Assembly (NCBI GenBank): GCA_963663315.1
Contig: OY760176.1
Span: 2,232,001-2,296,000, forward strand
DNA: 64,000 nt
Source: G963663315 sp963663315
Lineage (GTDB): Bacteria; Pseudomonadota; Gammaproteobacteria; Arenicellales; Poriferihabitantaceae
Reading direction: 5' to 3'
Shown: one piece after another, positions 43,722-53,201 of the stretch
Position numbering within the stretch: the stretch's first letter is position 1
Layout of the letters: every line of letters starts with the position of its first letter
Translations under genes and position numbers: made by a program
Notes under the pieces: model-generated
What the model saw: the letters and a program-made list of their open reading frames with translations, nothing else
Databases searched by the model: none
Told to the model about the DNA's origin: nothing

Positions 43722-44714
43722 ATGTCAAAGCTCCTTGAAGTAGAAAACCTGACGCTCCAGTTCGACACCGATGAGGGCAGAATAACCGCCATAGACGATG
43801 TATCGTTTAGTGTAGAAGCCGGTGAAATAGTGGGTTTGGTGGGGGAAAGTGGCTCTGGAAAATCGGTACTGGCGAAATCCCTGATGCGCCTCAATGCCGA
43901 AAACGCGGTTTACACTGAATCAACCAAAATCACCCTTTCACTGCCAGAAGGCCCCGTTGAAGTGATGAAACTGAATCGTGGCAAGGGCATGAAGATAGTG
44001 CGGGGCGCCGCAATCTCAATGATATTTCAGGAACCTATGGCCAGTTTCGCGCCTGCCATCACGATTGGCAAACAGATGGTCGAACAACTGTTGATTCATA
44101 CTGAACTAACCGCTAACGAGGCCAGGAATCTTTCAATTGAAATGCTTGATCGAGTGGGTATCTCAGACCCCGGCCAGCGTTTCCGTCAATATGCCTTTGA
44201 ATTGTCCGGCGGCATGCGACAACGCGCGATGATCGCGATGGCTCTTTCCACCAAGCCAAAATTGTTGATCGCTGACGAACCCACTACCGCCCTGGATGTG
44301 ACCATCCAGGCCCAGGTAATTGATTTAATGAAAGATTTGGTGAGTGAATTTGGCATGGGCATCATCTTCATCACCCATGATCTGGGTGTGATAGCGCAAA
44401 CCGCAGATTCCGTTGCAGTCATGTATCTGGGTAAAATTATTGAGCAGGGCCCGGTACGCGATATTCTGCGTAATCCTTCGCACCCCTATACCTGTGGATT
44501 AATCAATGCCTTGCCCAAGCTGGATGATCTGGATTCTCCCCTGATGCCAGTACTGGGTGATATTCCCTCACCGCTGGAGCGGCCCTCAGGTTGTGTATTT
44601 CATACGCGATGCCCGGAAACACAGGTTGCGGCTTGCACGGCGAAAGTGCCTGACTTCAGGCAGTTGAATCCCCGGCACAAAGCTGCCTGTCACATTGTGG
44701 AGGGCAAAATTTGA
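43722..44714 (+). CDS. ABC transporter ATP-binding protein (DppD type)
   Basis: This 330-aa ATPase has Walker A GESGSGKS (about 40-47), signature LSGGMRQR, Walker B LLIADEPTTALD and the H-loop 'ITHDLGV'. The C-terminal Cys-rich 'GCVFHTRCPE' segment is typical of oligopeptide transporter ATPases. It starts 2 nt after the permease and its stop overlaps the next start (TGATG). Confidence 0.94.
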   Translation: MSKLLEVENLTLQFDTDEGRITAIDDVSFSVEAGEIVGLVGESGSGKSVLAKSLMRLNAENAVYTESTKITLSLPEGPVEVMKLNRGKGMKIVRGAAISMIFQEPMASFAPAITIGKQMVEQLLIHTELTANEARNLSIEMLDRVGISDPGQRFRQYAFELSGGMRQRAMIAMALSTKPKLLIADEPTTALDVTIQAQVIDLMKDLVSEFGMGIIFITHDLGVIAQTADSVAVMYLGKIIEQGPVRDILRNPSHPYTCGLINALPKLDDLDSPLMPVLGDIPSPLERPSGCVFHTRCPETQVAACTAKVPDFRQLNPRHKAACHIVEGKI

Positions 44715-45715
44715 TGGGCAAGAATAAGAAACCTCTCATATCCGCGCGTGATTTATCCGTACACTATGGCCGCGGCGGGTCGAGTTATGTCGTGCGCGCG
44801 GTTGAAGGCGTTAACATTGATATCCCTTACGGCAGTTTTTACGGCCTGGTTGGCGAATCGGGCTCGGGCAAAACCACTCTGGGCATGGCATTACTGAACG
44901 CCGCACCGATCTCGCGAGGCCAGGTCATCTATTCTGATGGCGAGGTAGAATACGATATAAAAAACATCAGTGATCAGGAATTAAAAGATTATCGCAAACG
45001 CGCACAGGTCATTTTCCAGGATCCTTACGCCGCTCTCAGCCCACGCATGACCGTGCGGGATATTATTGCGGAACCACTGGAAGTGATGAGGTTGACATCC
45101 TCGCGCAGGGAAACCGATGATCGGGTGCGTGAAATTGCGTCTAAATGCCGTCTTAATCTGGAACATTTACGCCGTTATCCACACGCTTTTTCGGGTGGAC
45201 AGCGACAACGTATTTCTATTGCGCGTGCGCTGGTCTGTAATCCTTCATTCATCGTTGCCGATGAAAGTGTCGCGGCTTTGGATGTCTCAATTCAGGCCGA
45301 TGTACTTAACCTGTTGAACTCGATTCAAAAAGAGAGGGGCCTGACTTTCCTGTTCATTAGCCACGATTTAAGCGTGGTGGCGCATATCTGCGATCATATC
45401 GCTGTGATGTACCTGGGACGACTGGTTGAAACCGCGCCGACACGCGAGCTGTTTGCAGCGCCACGACATCCCTATACCAAAGCCCTGCTTTCCGCAATCC
45501 CGTCTCTGAACCCGGACCAAAGAGGACAGGCGCAAAAACTTGAAGGCGAAATCCCCTCGTCAACCAATCCGCCGCCTGGCTGTAAATTTCAAACGCGTTG
45601 TCCGTTTGCCATAGACCGCTGTCGAGTAGAAGAACCCCGACTCGAAAAAACGGGTTCTGAGCATGATGTAGCTTGTCACCGCTGGCAAGAGCTGGCAGTC
45701 CAGGCTTCCAGATAA
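44714..45715 (+). CDS. ABC transporter ATP-binding protein (DppF type)
   Basis: This 333-aa ATPase has Walker A GESGSGKT, signature FSGGQRQR, Walker B FIVADESVAALD (usual 'DEP' is 'DES' here) and H-loop 'ISHDLSV', with the C-terminal 'GCKFQTRCPFA' oligopeptide-ATPase segment. ATG 44714 overlaps the upstream stop by one base; a TTG one codon earlier is unlikely. It completes the five-gene importer. Confidence 0.94.
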   Translation: MGKNKKPLISARDLSVHYGRGGSSYVVRAVEGVNIDIPYGSFYGLVGESGSGKTTLGMALLNAAPISRGQVIYSDGEVEYDIKNISDQELKDYRKRAQVIFQDPYAALSPRMTVRDIIAEPLEVMRLTSSRRETDDRVREIASKCRLNLEHLRRYPHAFSGGQRQRISIARALVCNPSFIVADESVAALDVSIQADVLNLLNSIQKERGLTFLFISHDLSVVAHICDHIAVMYLGRLVETAPTRELFAAPRHPYTKALLSAIPSLNPDQRGQAQKLEGEIPSSTNPPPGCKFQTRCPFAIDRCRVEEPRLEKTGSEHDVACHRWQELAVQASR

Positions 45716-45747
45716 AAATCATCATCGAAGGCAGGCCTGTCGCGCTG

Positions 45748-46401
45748 TTAAACAGAAACCCTCTCCATCAGGCTTTCACTGGCTTCGTGAACGCGCCCTT
45801 TCAGTCTGGTGAGAAGCAGCTTTTCAAAACGAAAACCGGATTCAGAAAATTCTATATTCTTGATATAATCTTTTAAGTGGGTCACAGATAAATCTTCAAA
45901 ACCACAGGGGTTGATCCAGCTATACGGCGTTAAGTCCATATCGATATTAACACCAAGACCATGGTAACAATATCCTCGTGAAATCCGTAATCCCAGCGCC
46001 GCGATCTTTTTACCTGCAACATACACGCCGGGAGCGCCCGGTCTTCGCACTCCTTCTATGCCATAGGACTCCAGGAAGTTGATGGTCACCTGCTCCAGAG
46101 CATTCACAAGCGCTCTCGGGCCAATATTCATTTTCCTTACATTCAGCAAAAGATAGACGATCAGTTGTCCGGGTCCATGATAGGTAATCAGTCCACCCCG
46201 ATCAGTACGAACAACGGGAATATGACGACCGGCAGGTTCAGGTAACTGGTGGCAACGAGTGCCCTGAGTATACACCGGATGGTGCTGCAGAAACCAGATT
46301 TGATCCCTGGTCCCGGCATCTCTGGTGCGAGTAAATTCAATCATTTCCTGCCAGACTTGGTGGTAATCACACACCCCTTTATGTAGAATGACCAGGTCCA
46401 T
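45748..46401 (-). CDS. lipB: Octanoyltransferase
   Basis: This 217-aa protein moves octanoyl from ACP to lipoyl domains in lipoate synthesis. It contains the signature RGGLITYHGPGQLIVY (about 73-88), the catalytic lysine in KKIAALGLRISRGYCYHG and the acyl-accepting cysteine in INPCGFEDL. It follows ybeD by 8 nt, an order conserved in gammaproteobacteria. The usual next gene lipA is not here; the lower strand instead ends against the ABC operon. Confidence 0.95.
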   Translation of the reverse strand: MDLVILHKGVCDYHQVWQEMIEFTRTRDAGTRDQIWFLQHHPVYTQGTRCHQLPEPAGRHIPVVRTDRGGLITYHGPGQLIVYLLLNVRKMNIGPRALVNALEQVTINFLESYGIEGVRRPGAPGVYVAGKKIAALGLRISRGYCYHGLGVNIDMDLTPYSWINPCGFEDLSVTHLKDYIKNIEFSESGFRFEKLLLTRLKGRVHEASESLMERVSV

Positions 46402-46409
46402 GGGGCTGA

Positions 46410-46682
46410 TTAAAGAGCGATCAGTACTTCAGGATGGGAAGACAGATGTACAAACAACTGATCCATCTGCTGCCTGCTTGATGCATTAATCCGGCAACTG
46501 AATGAATGATATTTTCCGTGTTTGCTTTGCTTTCGATCAATGCTTTCAAGTTCGTCGGAAGATATGGATTGAAGCAATACATCGCGAACCAGTTCCAGGT
46601 TGTTTTCCCTGGCAGACAAAAAAATCTTTACGCCAATAATGCAGGGAAATGTCAGCCCCTGCGGCTTCTCATTTACAGTCAA
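46410..46682 (-). CDS. ybeD: DUF493 (YbeD) family protein
   Basis: This 90-aa protein is a small ACT-like fold protein with the DUF493 pattern: 'FPCIIGVKIF' at the start, 'SKHGKYHSFSCRINASSRQQMDQLF' and a final strand 'HPEVLIAL'. Its function is unsettled; it almost always precedes lipB. The start is TTG, supported by AGAGGA about five bases upstream. Confidence 0.9.
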   Translation of the reverse strand: MTVNEKPQGLTFPCIIGVKIFLSARENNLELVRDVLLQSISSDELESIDRKQSKHGKYHSFSCRINASSRQQMDQLFVHLSSHPEVLIAL

Positions 46683-46886
46683 TCTTTCCTCTTTTCAGTA
46701 TGCGTTTTCGATGTCCCGGGTCATGGGCCTGAATCCGTGAGTCTGTGTGAATCCATGCTTGGAAAACCAACTGGATTCTAGCATAATCGGAGAATTAACC
46801 GGGATGCTTGAATACCTGTCTGATTATCTCATCTGGATCAGGCACTGCAGCGCCATGCACCACCGCTTTTGGGAACAAGTATTCTT

Positions 46887-48401
46887 ATGAATATACTTTT
46901 TATAACAGCAGATCAATGGCGCGGCGATTGTATTTCCGCTGCCGGTCATCCATGTGTAAAAACTCCCAGTTTTGATCAGTTGATTAATGACGGTATTTTA
47001 TTCAGCAACCACTATTCAGTAACGGCGCCTTGTGCACCGTCGCGGGCCAGTCTGCTTACCGGCATGTATCAGCAAAACCACAGAGTGGTATGCAATGGCA
47101 CACCTCTGGACGACCGTCACACCAATCTGGCCCGCGAACTTCGTGCTGCGGGTTATCGTCCCTTGTTGTTCGGATATACTGACACCAGCCCCGATCCGAG
47201 ATACCACAGTGAAAGTGAGGTGATCAAACACGGCGGCGAAAATATGATGCCGGGTTTCGAAGAAGGTCTGCTGCTGACTTATGGCAACCCTGTTCCCTGG
47301 TTGCAGCATTTACGAGACAACGGTTATTCTGTCAATACCGCACTCGAAGCGCATCAGGGGGTTAAAACTGATTGCGACAAGGGTGTTGCAACACCGCTGT
47401 ATCGGGACGAGCATTCCCAGACGGCATTCCTGACTGACCAGGTCATCAACCACATTGAATCGGCAGATGCAGACTGGTGCATACATTTATCCTATTTGCG
47501 CCCGCACCCGCCGTATGTAGCCACTGAACCGTGGAATACGATGTACTCCCCGGACCACATGCCCGCTCCTGTTCGTGCGCCGAATCCCCGACAATACGAA
47601 AAATTACACCCCTGGATCAAAGCGGCATTGTCCCGGACGTGTAACTGGTTCGGACCCTGGATTCAACAGGATTTCGACAGCGACCGCTATGATAAGGAAA
47701 TGCGACAGATTCAGGCGACTTATTATGGTCTGGTCAGCAAGGTAGATCACTATATTGGCAAATTGATTGATCATCTCAAAAATATCAATCAATACAATAA
47801 TACATTAATCGTGCTAACCGCCGACCACGGCGAACTGCTTGGCGACCGCTGGCTGTTTGGCAAAGGTGGATTTTTCGACTCTGCCTATCACATTCCGTTG
47901 ATTTTTCGGGCCCCATCACAACCTGAAAGCGCCCGCGGACGCATTCACTCACCATTTACGGAGTCAGTGGATGTGATGCCAACTATCCTGGATGCGCTGG
48001 AGCTACCCATACCGCGTCAGTGTGATGGCCACTCGTTAATGCCACATCTACGTGGTAAAGGAACCGGTGATGTGCGCGGAGAAGTTCATTGGGAATATGA
48101 TTTCCGCGATGTTGAAAACGCCACACCTGAAAACATTCTCGGCATTACCATGGACGAATGCCAAATGAATGTAATACGCGATCAGCGTTATAAATATGTT
48201 CACTTCACCCGGTTACCGGCATTGTTCTTTGATCTGAAAAATGATCCCGGAGAAATGAACAATTTGATTGATGATCCTGCTTGCGCCAGCGAAGTAATGC
48301 GATTGATGCAGCGGATGATTTCATGGCGAATGCGCAATGACGAACGGACGTTAACAAATATCAACGTATCAAGAGAAAAAATGTATCAGCGTAATGGATA
48401 G
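46887..48401 (+). CDS. Sulfatase/phosphonate monoester hydrolase family protein
   Basis: This 504-aa alkaline-phosphatase-superfamily protein starts MNILFITADQWRGD with a metal-binding aspartate. It has the CAPSRASLLTG signature (about residues 50-60), where the Cys becomes formylglycine. Further motifs are 'TADHGELLGDRWLFGKGGFFD' and the metal ligands around it. It has no signal peptide, so it acts in the cytoplasm unless the start is wrong. Both sulfate ester and phosphonate monoester hydrolysis occur in this group. It is followed by a MetE-like gene after 36 nt. No maturase gene is in the window. Confidence 0.88.
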   Translation: MNILFITADQWRGDCISAAGHPCVKTPSFDQLINDGILFSNHYSVTAPCAPSRASLLTGMYQQNHRVVCNGTPLDDRHTNLARELRAAGYRPLLFGYTDTSPDPRYHSESEVIKHGGENMMPGFEEGLLLTYGNPVPWLQHLRDNGYSVNTALEAHQGVKTDCDKGVATPLYRDEHSQTAFLTDQVINHIESADADWCIHLSYLRPHPPYVATEPWNTMYSPDHMPAPVRAPNPRQYEKLHPWIKAALSRTCNWFGPWIQQDFDSDRYDKEMRQIQATYYGLVSKVDHYIGKLIDHLKNINQYNNTLIVLTADHGELLGDRWLFGKGGFFDSAYHIPLIFRAPSQPESARGRIHSPFTESVDVMPTILDALELPIPRQCDGHSLMPHLRGKGTGDVRGEVHWEYDFRDVENATPENILGITMDECQMNVIRDQRYKYVHFTRLPALFFDLKNDPGEMNNLIDDPACASEVMRLMQRMISWRMRNDERTLTNINVSREKMYQRNG

Positions 48402-48437
48402 AAGACACCTGCAAGACCCTCAAAACACGGAGACACT

Positions 48438-49490
48438 ATGAGTATATTAACAACCTGTATTGGAGCGTATCCGAAACCCGGATACGTCAGATTGCCCGAC
48501 TGGTTTAACAGCCCGGATGGCCCCGACATGGCCGATCCAACAAAAATGTGGGCGGATGCCTTGAAAAAGCTGGGTCCAGACGCACCCCGGATTATTCAAC
48601 AGGGCATTCAGGAAGTGGTTACTGATCAGGTTGATTGCGGGATCGATATTCCCACTGACGGCGAGATTGTGCGAGAGAACTATATCCATTACCACTGTCG
48701 CCACTTGAATGGATTTGATTTTAAATATCTCACCAGCAAAGAGGTGCGTGGAGGAACCTACTGCGCGAATTTACCTTCAATAACCGGGCCGGTTTCACTG
48801 AAAAAGACCTATATTGTGAATGACTGGAAGATAGCACAGTCGTTTACGAATAAACCGTTAAAGATCACTTTACCAGGCCCAATGACGGTGGCGGATACCA
48901 ATGCCGATATATATTATAACGATCCGAAAAAGTTAGGGTCAGATATAGCGGAAACGCTGAATGCAGAAGTGCTGGCATTAGCCAATGCGGGTTGCCGTCA
49001 TATACAAATTGATGAGCCTGTTTTTGCCAGACGACCCCGGCAGGCGCTGGATTATGGATTCGAAAATCTGGAGAAGGCCTTTCATGGATGTCCCGACCAC
49101 GTTGTCAGAACAGCGCATATGTGCTGTGGTTACCCGGACCGGCTTGATAATCCGGACTATCCCAAGGCAGACAGGGAGGCCTATCATCAAATTGCCGACA
49201 CAGTGGAGATGTCCACGCTCAATGCGGTTTCATTCGAAGATGCTCACCGCCCCAATGATTTAAGGTTTCTTGAGCATTTCAAAACAACATCGATCATCCT
49301 TGGCGTTGTCGCGATTGCCAAAAGTAAAATCGAATCGGTTGAGGAAATCAGGGGGCGCCTCAGCCAAGCATTGAATCACATTGATTCAGACCGCCTGATT
49401 GCCGCTCCGGATTGCGGATTGGGTTTGCTTGGGAGGGATTTGGCAATGGCCAAGCTAAAAAATCTGAGTGAGGCGGCGCATTCACTATAA
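48438..49490 (+). CDS. Cobalamin-independent methionine synthase-like (MetE C-terminal) protein
   Basis: This 350-aa protein is a stand-alone catalytic TIM barrel of the MetE family, without the N-terminal half of true MetE. Zinc-ligand candidates are the His and Cys in 'VRTAHMCCG' and the Cys in 'APDCGLG'; 'IDEPVFARR' holds the conserved DEP. Core-MetE proteins transfer methyl or other groups to thiols from donors other than methyl-tetrahydrofolate, or cleave such bonds. Together with the sulfatase it may belong to use of an organosulfur or methylated compound. That is inference. Confidence 0.82.
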   Translation: MSILTTCIGAYPKPGYVRLPDWFNSPDGPDMADPTKMWADALKKLGPDAPRIIQQGIQEVVTDQVDCGIDIPTDGEIVRENYIHYHCRHLNGFDFKYLTSKEVRGGTYCANLPSITGPVSLKKTYIVNDWKIAQSFTNKPLKITLPGPMTVADTNADIYYNDPKKLGSDIAETLNAEVLALANAGCRHIQIDEPVFARRPRQALDYGFENLEKAFHGCPDHVVRTAHMCCGYPDRLDNPDYPKADREAYHQIADTVEMSTLNAVSFEDAHRPNDLRFLEHFKTTSIILGVVAIAKSKIESVEEIRGRLSQALNHIDSDRLIAAPDCGLGLLGRDLAMAKLKNLSEAAHSL

Positions 49491-49507
49491 AATCATTGTT
49501 GTATCTG

Positions 49508-50725
49508 ATGCAACCCTGCCCCCTGTCAATTCAGGAAGCCAGGAAACTCGCGCTTCATTCGCAAAAGGTATTGACTGCTAACAGGCACGGAAAGGCGATT
49601 GATGCCACCTGTGAGGCAATAGATCACTTGGGTTATGTCCAGATCGACACCATTTCGGTTGTACAGCGGGCCCATCACCATACCTTGTGGGTGCGCAATC
49701 CACGTTATCAGCAGGAACATCTCAATCAATTGGTGCAACAGGGGAAAATATTTGAATACTGGTCTCATGCAGCAGCATATTTGCCGATCGGGGATTACCG
49801 GTTTACATTGCCGGCAAAACGCGATTTCGCCAATGGCAAAAAGTGGTGGTATGAGTGCGACCCGAAGGTCAAGTGTCAGGTGCTGGATCGTATCAGTATG
49901 GAAGGGCCCTTGCAGTCAAGGGATTTTCAGAACCAAGGCCAAAGCCGATTGCCGATGTGGCAGTGGAAGCCTGCCAAGATCGCGTTGGAACAGTTGTTCA
50001 TGGAAGGCCGGCTGATGGTAGTTCGACGGCAAGGATTCCAGAAGGTATACGATCTTGCGGAACGGGTGTTGCCAAGCTCAGCTGACACTACAATGCCTGA
50101 TTGCAGAGATTTTTTACGCCATCTGATACTGCGTTATCTGAAAGCCCATGGCTATGGAAGTGCATTGGAAATAACCTATCTCAGAGACGGCCTGAAGCCG
50201 GCCGTCCAGACTGAATTAACGGCTCTGGCAGAGAATGGTGAAGTCATACCGGTGCAAATCCCGGTCAAAAACCCGGACTCGACTTTCTTTGCCTTGCCGG
50301 ATTATCCTGATCTCATCAACAAACCGCTGGCAAGATCCAGGGTGCGGATATTATCCCCGTTCGATAACCTGGTTATCCAGAGAAAGAGAATAAGCGCCCT
50401 GTTTGACTATGATTACCAGATCGAATGCTACGTTCCGCAGGCAAAACGAAAGTACGGCTATTTTTGTCTTCCTGTTCTGTGGGATGGGGATCTGGTGGCG
50501 CGAATGGACTGCAAAGCCGACCGGCCATCGCGAACCCTGATTGTCAGGAATATCGCGCTTGAACCCCGTATCAAACGGATCGATGCCTTCCACCCGGGTT
50601 TTGCCAAGGCGTTGAAATTGTTCATGACGTTCAACTATTGTGATTGCCTGCTTGTAGAAAAATTGCCTGACCCTGGACTGCGAAGCGTGCTTGATTTCTC
50701 TTTCGAATCAGCGGTTCGGAACTGA
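49508..50725 (+). CDS. YcaQ-like winged-helix DNA glycosylase family protein
   Basis: This protein of about 405 aa belongs to the AlkX/YcaQ family. The catalytic QxD motif is in 'GYVQIDTISVVQRAHHHTLW' (about residues 44-63 from the ATG), and tandem winged-helix domains follow. YcaQ removes bulky or cross-linked alkylated bases from DNA. ATG 49508 is preferred over the TTG at 49496, though neither has a good ribosome site. The 3' end abuts the DMT gene. Confidence 0.83.
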   Translation: MQPCPLSIQEARKLALHSQKVLTANRHGKAIDATCEAIDHLGYVQIDTISVVQRAHHHTLWVRNPRYQQEHLNQLVQQGKIFEYWSHAAAYLPIGDYRFTLPAKRDFANGKKWWYECDPKVKCQVLDRISMEGPLQSRDFQNQGQSRLPMWQWKPAKIALEQLFMEGRLMVVRRQGFQKVYDLAERVLPSSADTTMPDCRDFLRHLILRYLKAHGYGSALEITYLRDGLKPAVQTELTALAENGEVIPVQIPVKNPDSTFFALPDYPDLINKPLARSRVRILSPFDNLVIQRKRISALFDYDYQIECYVPQAKRKYGYFCLPVLWDGDLVARMDCKADRPSRTLIVRNIALEPRIKRIDAFHPGFAKALKLFMTFNYCDCLLVEKLPDPGLRSVLDFSFESAVRN

Positions 50726-50735
50726 AACAGCCTCT

Positions 50736-52463
50736 GTGCTCAATTCCCTGTCAACACACAGAAAGGGATTGCTCATCACCACCCTCGGTGTGCTTGCAAT
50801 CAGCCCCGATGGATTGTTGAACAGACTGATCACTGCCGATGTGCTGACGATCACGTTCTTCAGAGGATTGTTCTACAGTTTCGGCATGTTGCTGGTACTG
50901 ACGATGCACTATCGAACCAGGATAATAACCGCGCTGTTTGGCATAGGGTGGCCGGGAATATGGCTGGCGATGCTGTATTTCGTCGGCAACCTCAGTTTCA
51001 TTTACTCGATAACCAACACTTCAGTAGCCAATACCCTGTTCATTATCAGCACCACGCCCCTGTTCGCCGCGCTGATTGCCTGGTTAGTATTCAAGGAAAA
51101 GGTGATGCGTCGGACATGGATCGTGATATTTTTTGCCGCGGCCGGGATTGCCGTCATTTGTTCCGGCAAAAGTATCATGCCGGACGCGTATCTGGGCAAT
51201 ATTGCGGGCCTGTTTGCAGCGCTCACCCTGGCGACCAGCTTCACCGTGGTTTCAAAGCATCGGAGCATGGATTTGTTGCCTTCGTTTGTATTCGGCGGTC
51301 TTTTATCCGCTCTGGTTTTATTCCCTTTCGTATCCCCGACACAGACTTCCGCCAGTGATTTGAAATATCTGTTCCTGATGGGCTTCGTAATGCTGCCGGT
51401 AGCGGCCAGTTTGATGTTTATCGGACCAAAATACATCAGCGCGTCCGAAGTCAGTTTGATGATGCTGCTCGAATCCATCTTCGGACCGCTCTGGGTCTGG
51501 TTTGCACTCAAGGAACATCCCGGCAACCTCACCCTTGCGGGCGGCTCGATTGTATTGATCACCCTGATCATGCATGGTTATCTCGGCATCCGGGATAAAA
51601 ATCACGAATATTCCACCATGAGTAACCTTGAATTATGTTATATGCCGGCAACGGAGATGATCCGGCAATTCAAAGCCAGGAAGATTTCACCGCTTGAGGT
51701 GATGCAGGCGATTATTGATCGCGCTGAATCAACCGAGCCGGTGGTGAACGCGCTCAGTCATCGATTTTTCGATACGGCGATGGATCAGGCAAAAAAGGCG
51801 CAGGAAAAATACGCCCGTGGGAAACGCACACGTGCGCTGGAAGGACTGCCGGTAGGCATCAAGGACGAAACCGAGGTCAAGGGTATGCCATGCTCGAATG
51901 GCTCCCTTACCCGGAAGGACTATATCGCTGATCGGACTTCAGCGAACAACCAGCGCATCATGCGGGCCGGCGGAATCCTGCATGCCCGTACCGCCACCCC
52001 TGAGTTCTCCTGCGCCGGCTATACCCATTCAAAGCTCTGGGGCGTAACACGCACAATCCATGGAATCCGGATTTCACCTCAGGGGGATCATCCGGTGGCG
52101 CATCGGCCTCACTGGCGAGTGGTACACCAAAGTCGAAAACCGGCCCCAACTATAACCCGCGACTTTACATGGGTTTCAGGAGCGTTCTCTCTTCCATTTT
52201 TCCTTGCGCTCAGCTTTTTTCCGGGCTTTTCCCTCTCGCATTCGCGCTACTTCGATCATTTCGACTTCGATCATCTGCGGCGTTTCCCAGGTAATCCGGC
52301 CCAGCCTGCCATCCCTTATATCGGAAATCACCACCTTGGCCGCCCGGTCGAGGTCTACTCTTCCGCCCCTGATCAGGCATCCTCGTCGCTGTCCTATATC
52401 CGTCAATATCTCCTGCTCCGAAGTTTCAACACCCTCGAGCTTGTATCGTTCGATCAGATTTGA
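50736..52463 (+). CDS. EamA/DMT transporter reading in frame into an amidase remnant
   Basis: Residues 1 to about 295 form a ten-helix DMT transporter with two EamA repeats ('VLTITFFRGLFYSFG', 'NTLFIISTTPLFAALIAWLVFKEK', 'MMLLESIFGPLWVWFALKEHPG'). No stop codon separates it from the following amidase start (ATG 51618), so one frame covers both. From about 52053 the frame is wrong for the amidase, and beyond 52176 it only mirrors the ylqF-like gene, so the last third is not a real protein. GTG 50736 is the likely start, 10 nt after the YcaQ-like stop. A functional transporter with a junk tail is possible. Confidence 0.65.
   Translation: MLNSLSTHRKGLLITTLGVLAISPDGLLNRLITADVLTITFFRGLFYSFGMLLVLTMHYRTRIITALFGIGWPGIWLAMLYFVGNLSFIYSITNTSVANTLFIISTTPLFAALIAWLVFKEKVMRRTWIVIFFAAAGIAVICSGKSIMPDAYLGNIAGLFAALTLATSFTVVSKHRSMDLLPSFVFGGLLSALVLFPFVSPTQTSASDLKYLFLMGFVMLPVAASLMFIGPKYISASEVSLMMLLESIFGPLWVWFALKEHPGNLTLAGGSIVLITLIMHGYLGIRDKNHEYSTMSNLELCYMPATEMIRQFKARKISPLEVMQAIIDRAESTEPVVNALSHRFFDTAMDQAKKAQEKYARGKRTRALEGLPVGIKDETEVKGMPCSNGSLTRKDYIADRTSANNQRIMRAGGILHARTATPEFSCAGYTHSKLWGVTRTIHGIRISPQGDHPVAHRPHWRVVHQSRKPAPTITRDFTWVSGAFSLPFFLALSFFPGFSLSHSRYFDHFDFDHLRRFPGNPAQPAIPYIGNHHLGRPVEVYSSAPDQASSSLSYIRQYLLLRSFNTLELVSFDQI
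51618..52124 (+). pseudogene. Amidase signature family gene, frameshifted and truncated
   Basis: From ATG 51618 the sequence 'MSNLELCYMPATEMIRQFKARKISPLEVM' is a normal amidase start, with the catalytic lysine in PVGIKDETEVKG and 'RTATPEFSCAGYTHSKLWGVTR'. Two extra bases at 52053-52054 then break the frame. In the shifted frame the text continues as NPWNPDFTSGGSSGGASAS, the amidase signature including the cis-serine. All homology ends after 'LASGT' near 52124, before the nucleophilic serine. Amidases have about 450-500 residues, so two thirds are lost. The gene cannot make an active enzyme. Confidence 0.85.
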
Positions 52464-53108
52464 GGGATAGTTCTCCCTCAGATAGCTGATCGCAAAAAGC
52501 ACGATTTCCACATGGGAGATGGCTGTATCCCTGATCGCTCCGGTCACTGCCAGTCGATATCCGGTATTTCGATTCTCGACATCTGGCCACATCAATCCTG
52601 GCGTATCCAGCAAAACGAATCCCGGCTGTATTTCGACAAATTGCTGGTGCCGGGTTACCGCAGGCTGATCCCCGGTTTTGGCCACCACTCTGCCTGCCAG
52701 GCGATTGATCAGGGTTGACTTGCCTGTGTTGGGAATCCCCATCACCATGGCGGTGATTCTTTCGCGGGAGCCACCATTGGCAACATACAACTTTCGACAC
52801 AGGCCGGGCACCTGGGCCACACTGCGATTGTTGCGCAAGTTTGCGGGCAAAACCCTGGCGCCCGGACGGGATTCATAAAATCCTTGCCAGATCCCATTTA
52901 ATTCCGGGTCTGACAAGTCGATTTTCGCCATTACCCTGAGACAGGGTTTGTCTCCTCGCAGCCGCGCCATCATCGGGTTGGCGCTACTTGACGGAATGCG
53001 GCCATCAAGTAATTCAATAAACACATCCACTTTCGAAAAAACTTCCCTGATATCCTTGCTGGCCTTGTTCATGTGGCCCGGGAACCACTGTATGCGCTGG
53101 TCTGTCAT
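52176..53108 (-). CDS. ylqF: YlqF/RbgA-type circularly permuted ribosome-assembly GTPase
   Basis: This 310-aa protein starts IQWFPGHMNKASKDI, the YlqF hallmark. Its G motifs are in permuted order: G4-like AKIDL first (usual NKxD), then G1 GIPNTGKST (about 125-133) and G3 DTPGLMWP. These GTPases act in late large-subunit assembly. The tail is highly basic (KARKKAERKEKWKRE). It is divergent from the NRDE gene. The truncated amidase ends 50 nt beyond its 3' end. Confidence 0.92.
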   Translation of the reverse strand: MTDQRIQWFPGHMNKASKDIREVFSKVDVFIELLDGRIPSSSANPMMARLRGDKPCLRVMAKIDLSDPELNGIWQGFYESRPGARVLPANLRNNRSVAQVPGLCRKLYVANGGSRERITAMVMGIPNTGKSTLINRLAGRVVAKTGDQPAVTRHQQFVEIQPGFVLLDTPGLMWPDVENRNTGYRLAVTGAIRDTAISHVEIVLFAISYLRENYPSNLIERYKLEGVETSEQEILTDIGQRRGCLIRGGRVDLDRAAKVVISDIRDGRLGRITWETPQMIEVEMIEVARMREGKARKKAERKEKWKRERS

Positions 53109-53201
53109 CTATATTTATATAAGATCGTGGGTACAATTCAGCGTTTGGACTTCGACTCCGATCGTGAAATCCGGCTGTCAATCTGGCACAATTCGCCCCT
53201 T

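Noticed and set aside
52055..52463. C-terminal 135 codons of the transporter-amidase frame
   Set aside because: They follow a frameshift and mostly run antisense to the well-supported ylqF-like gene, so they do not represent a domain.
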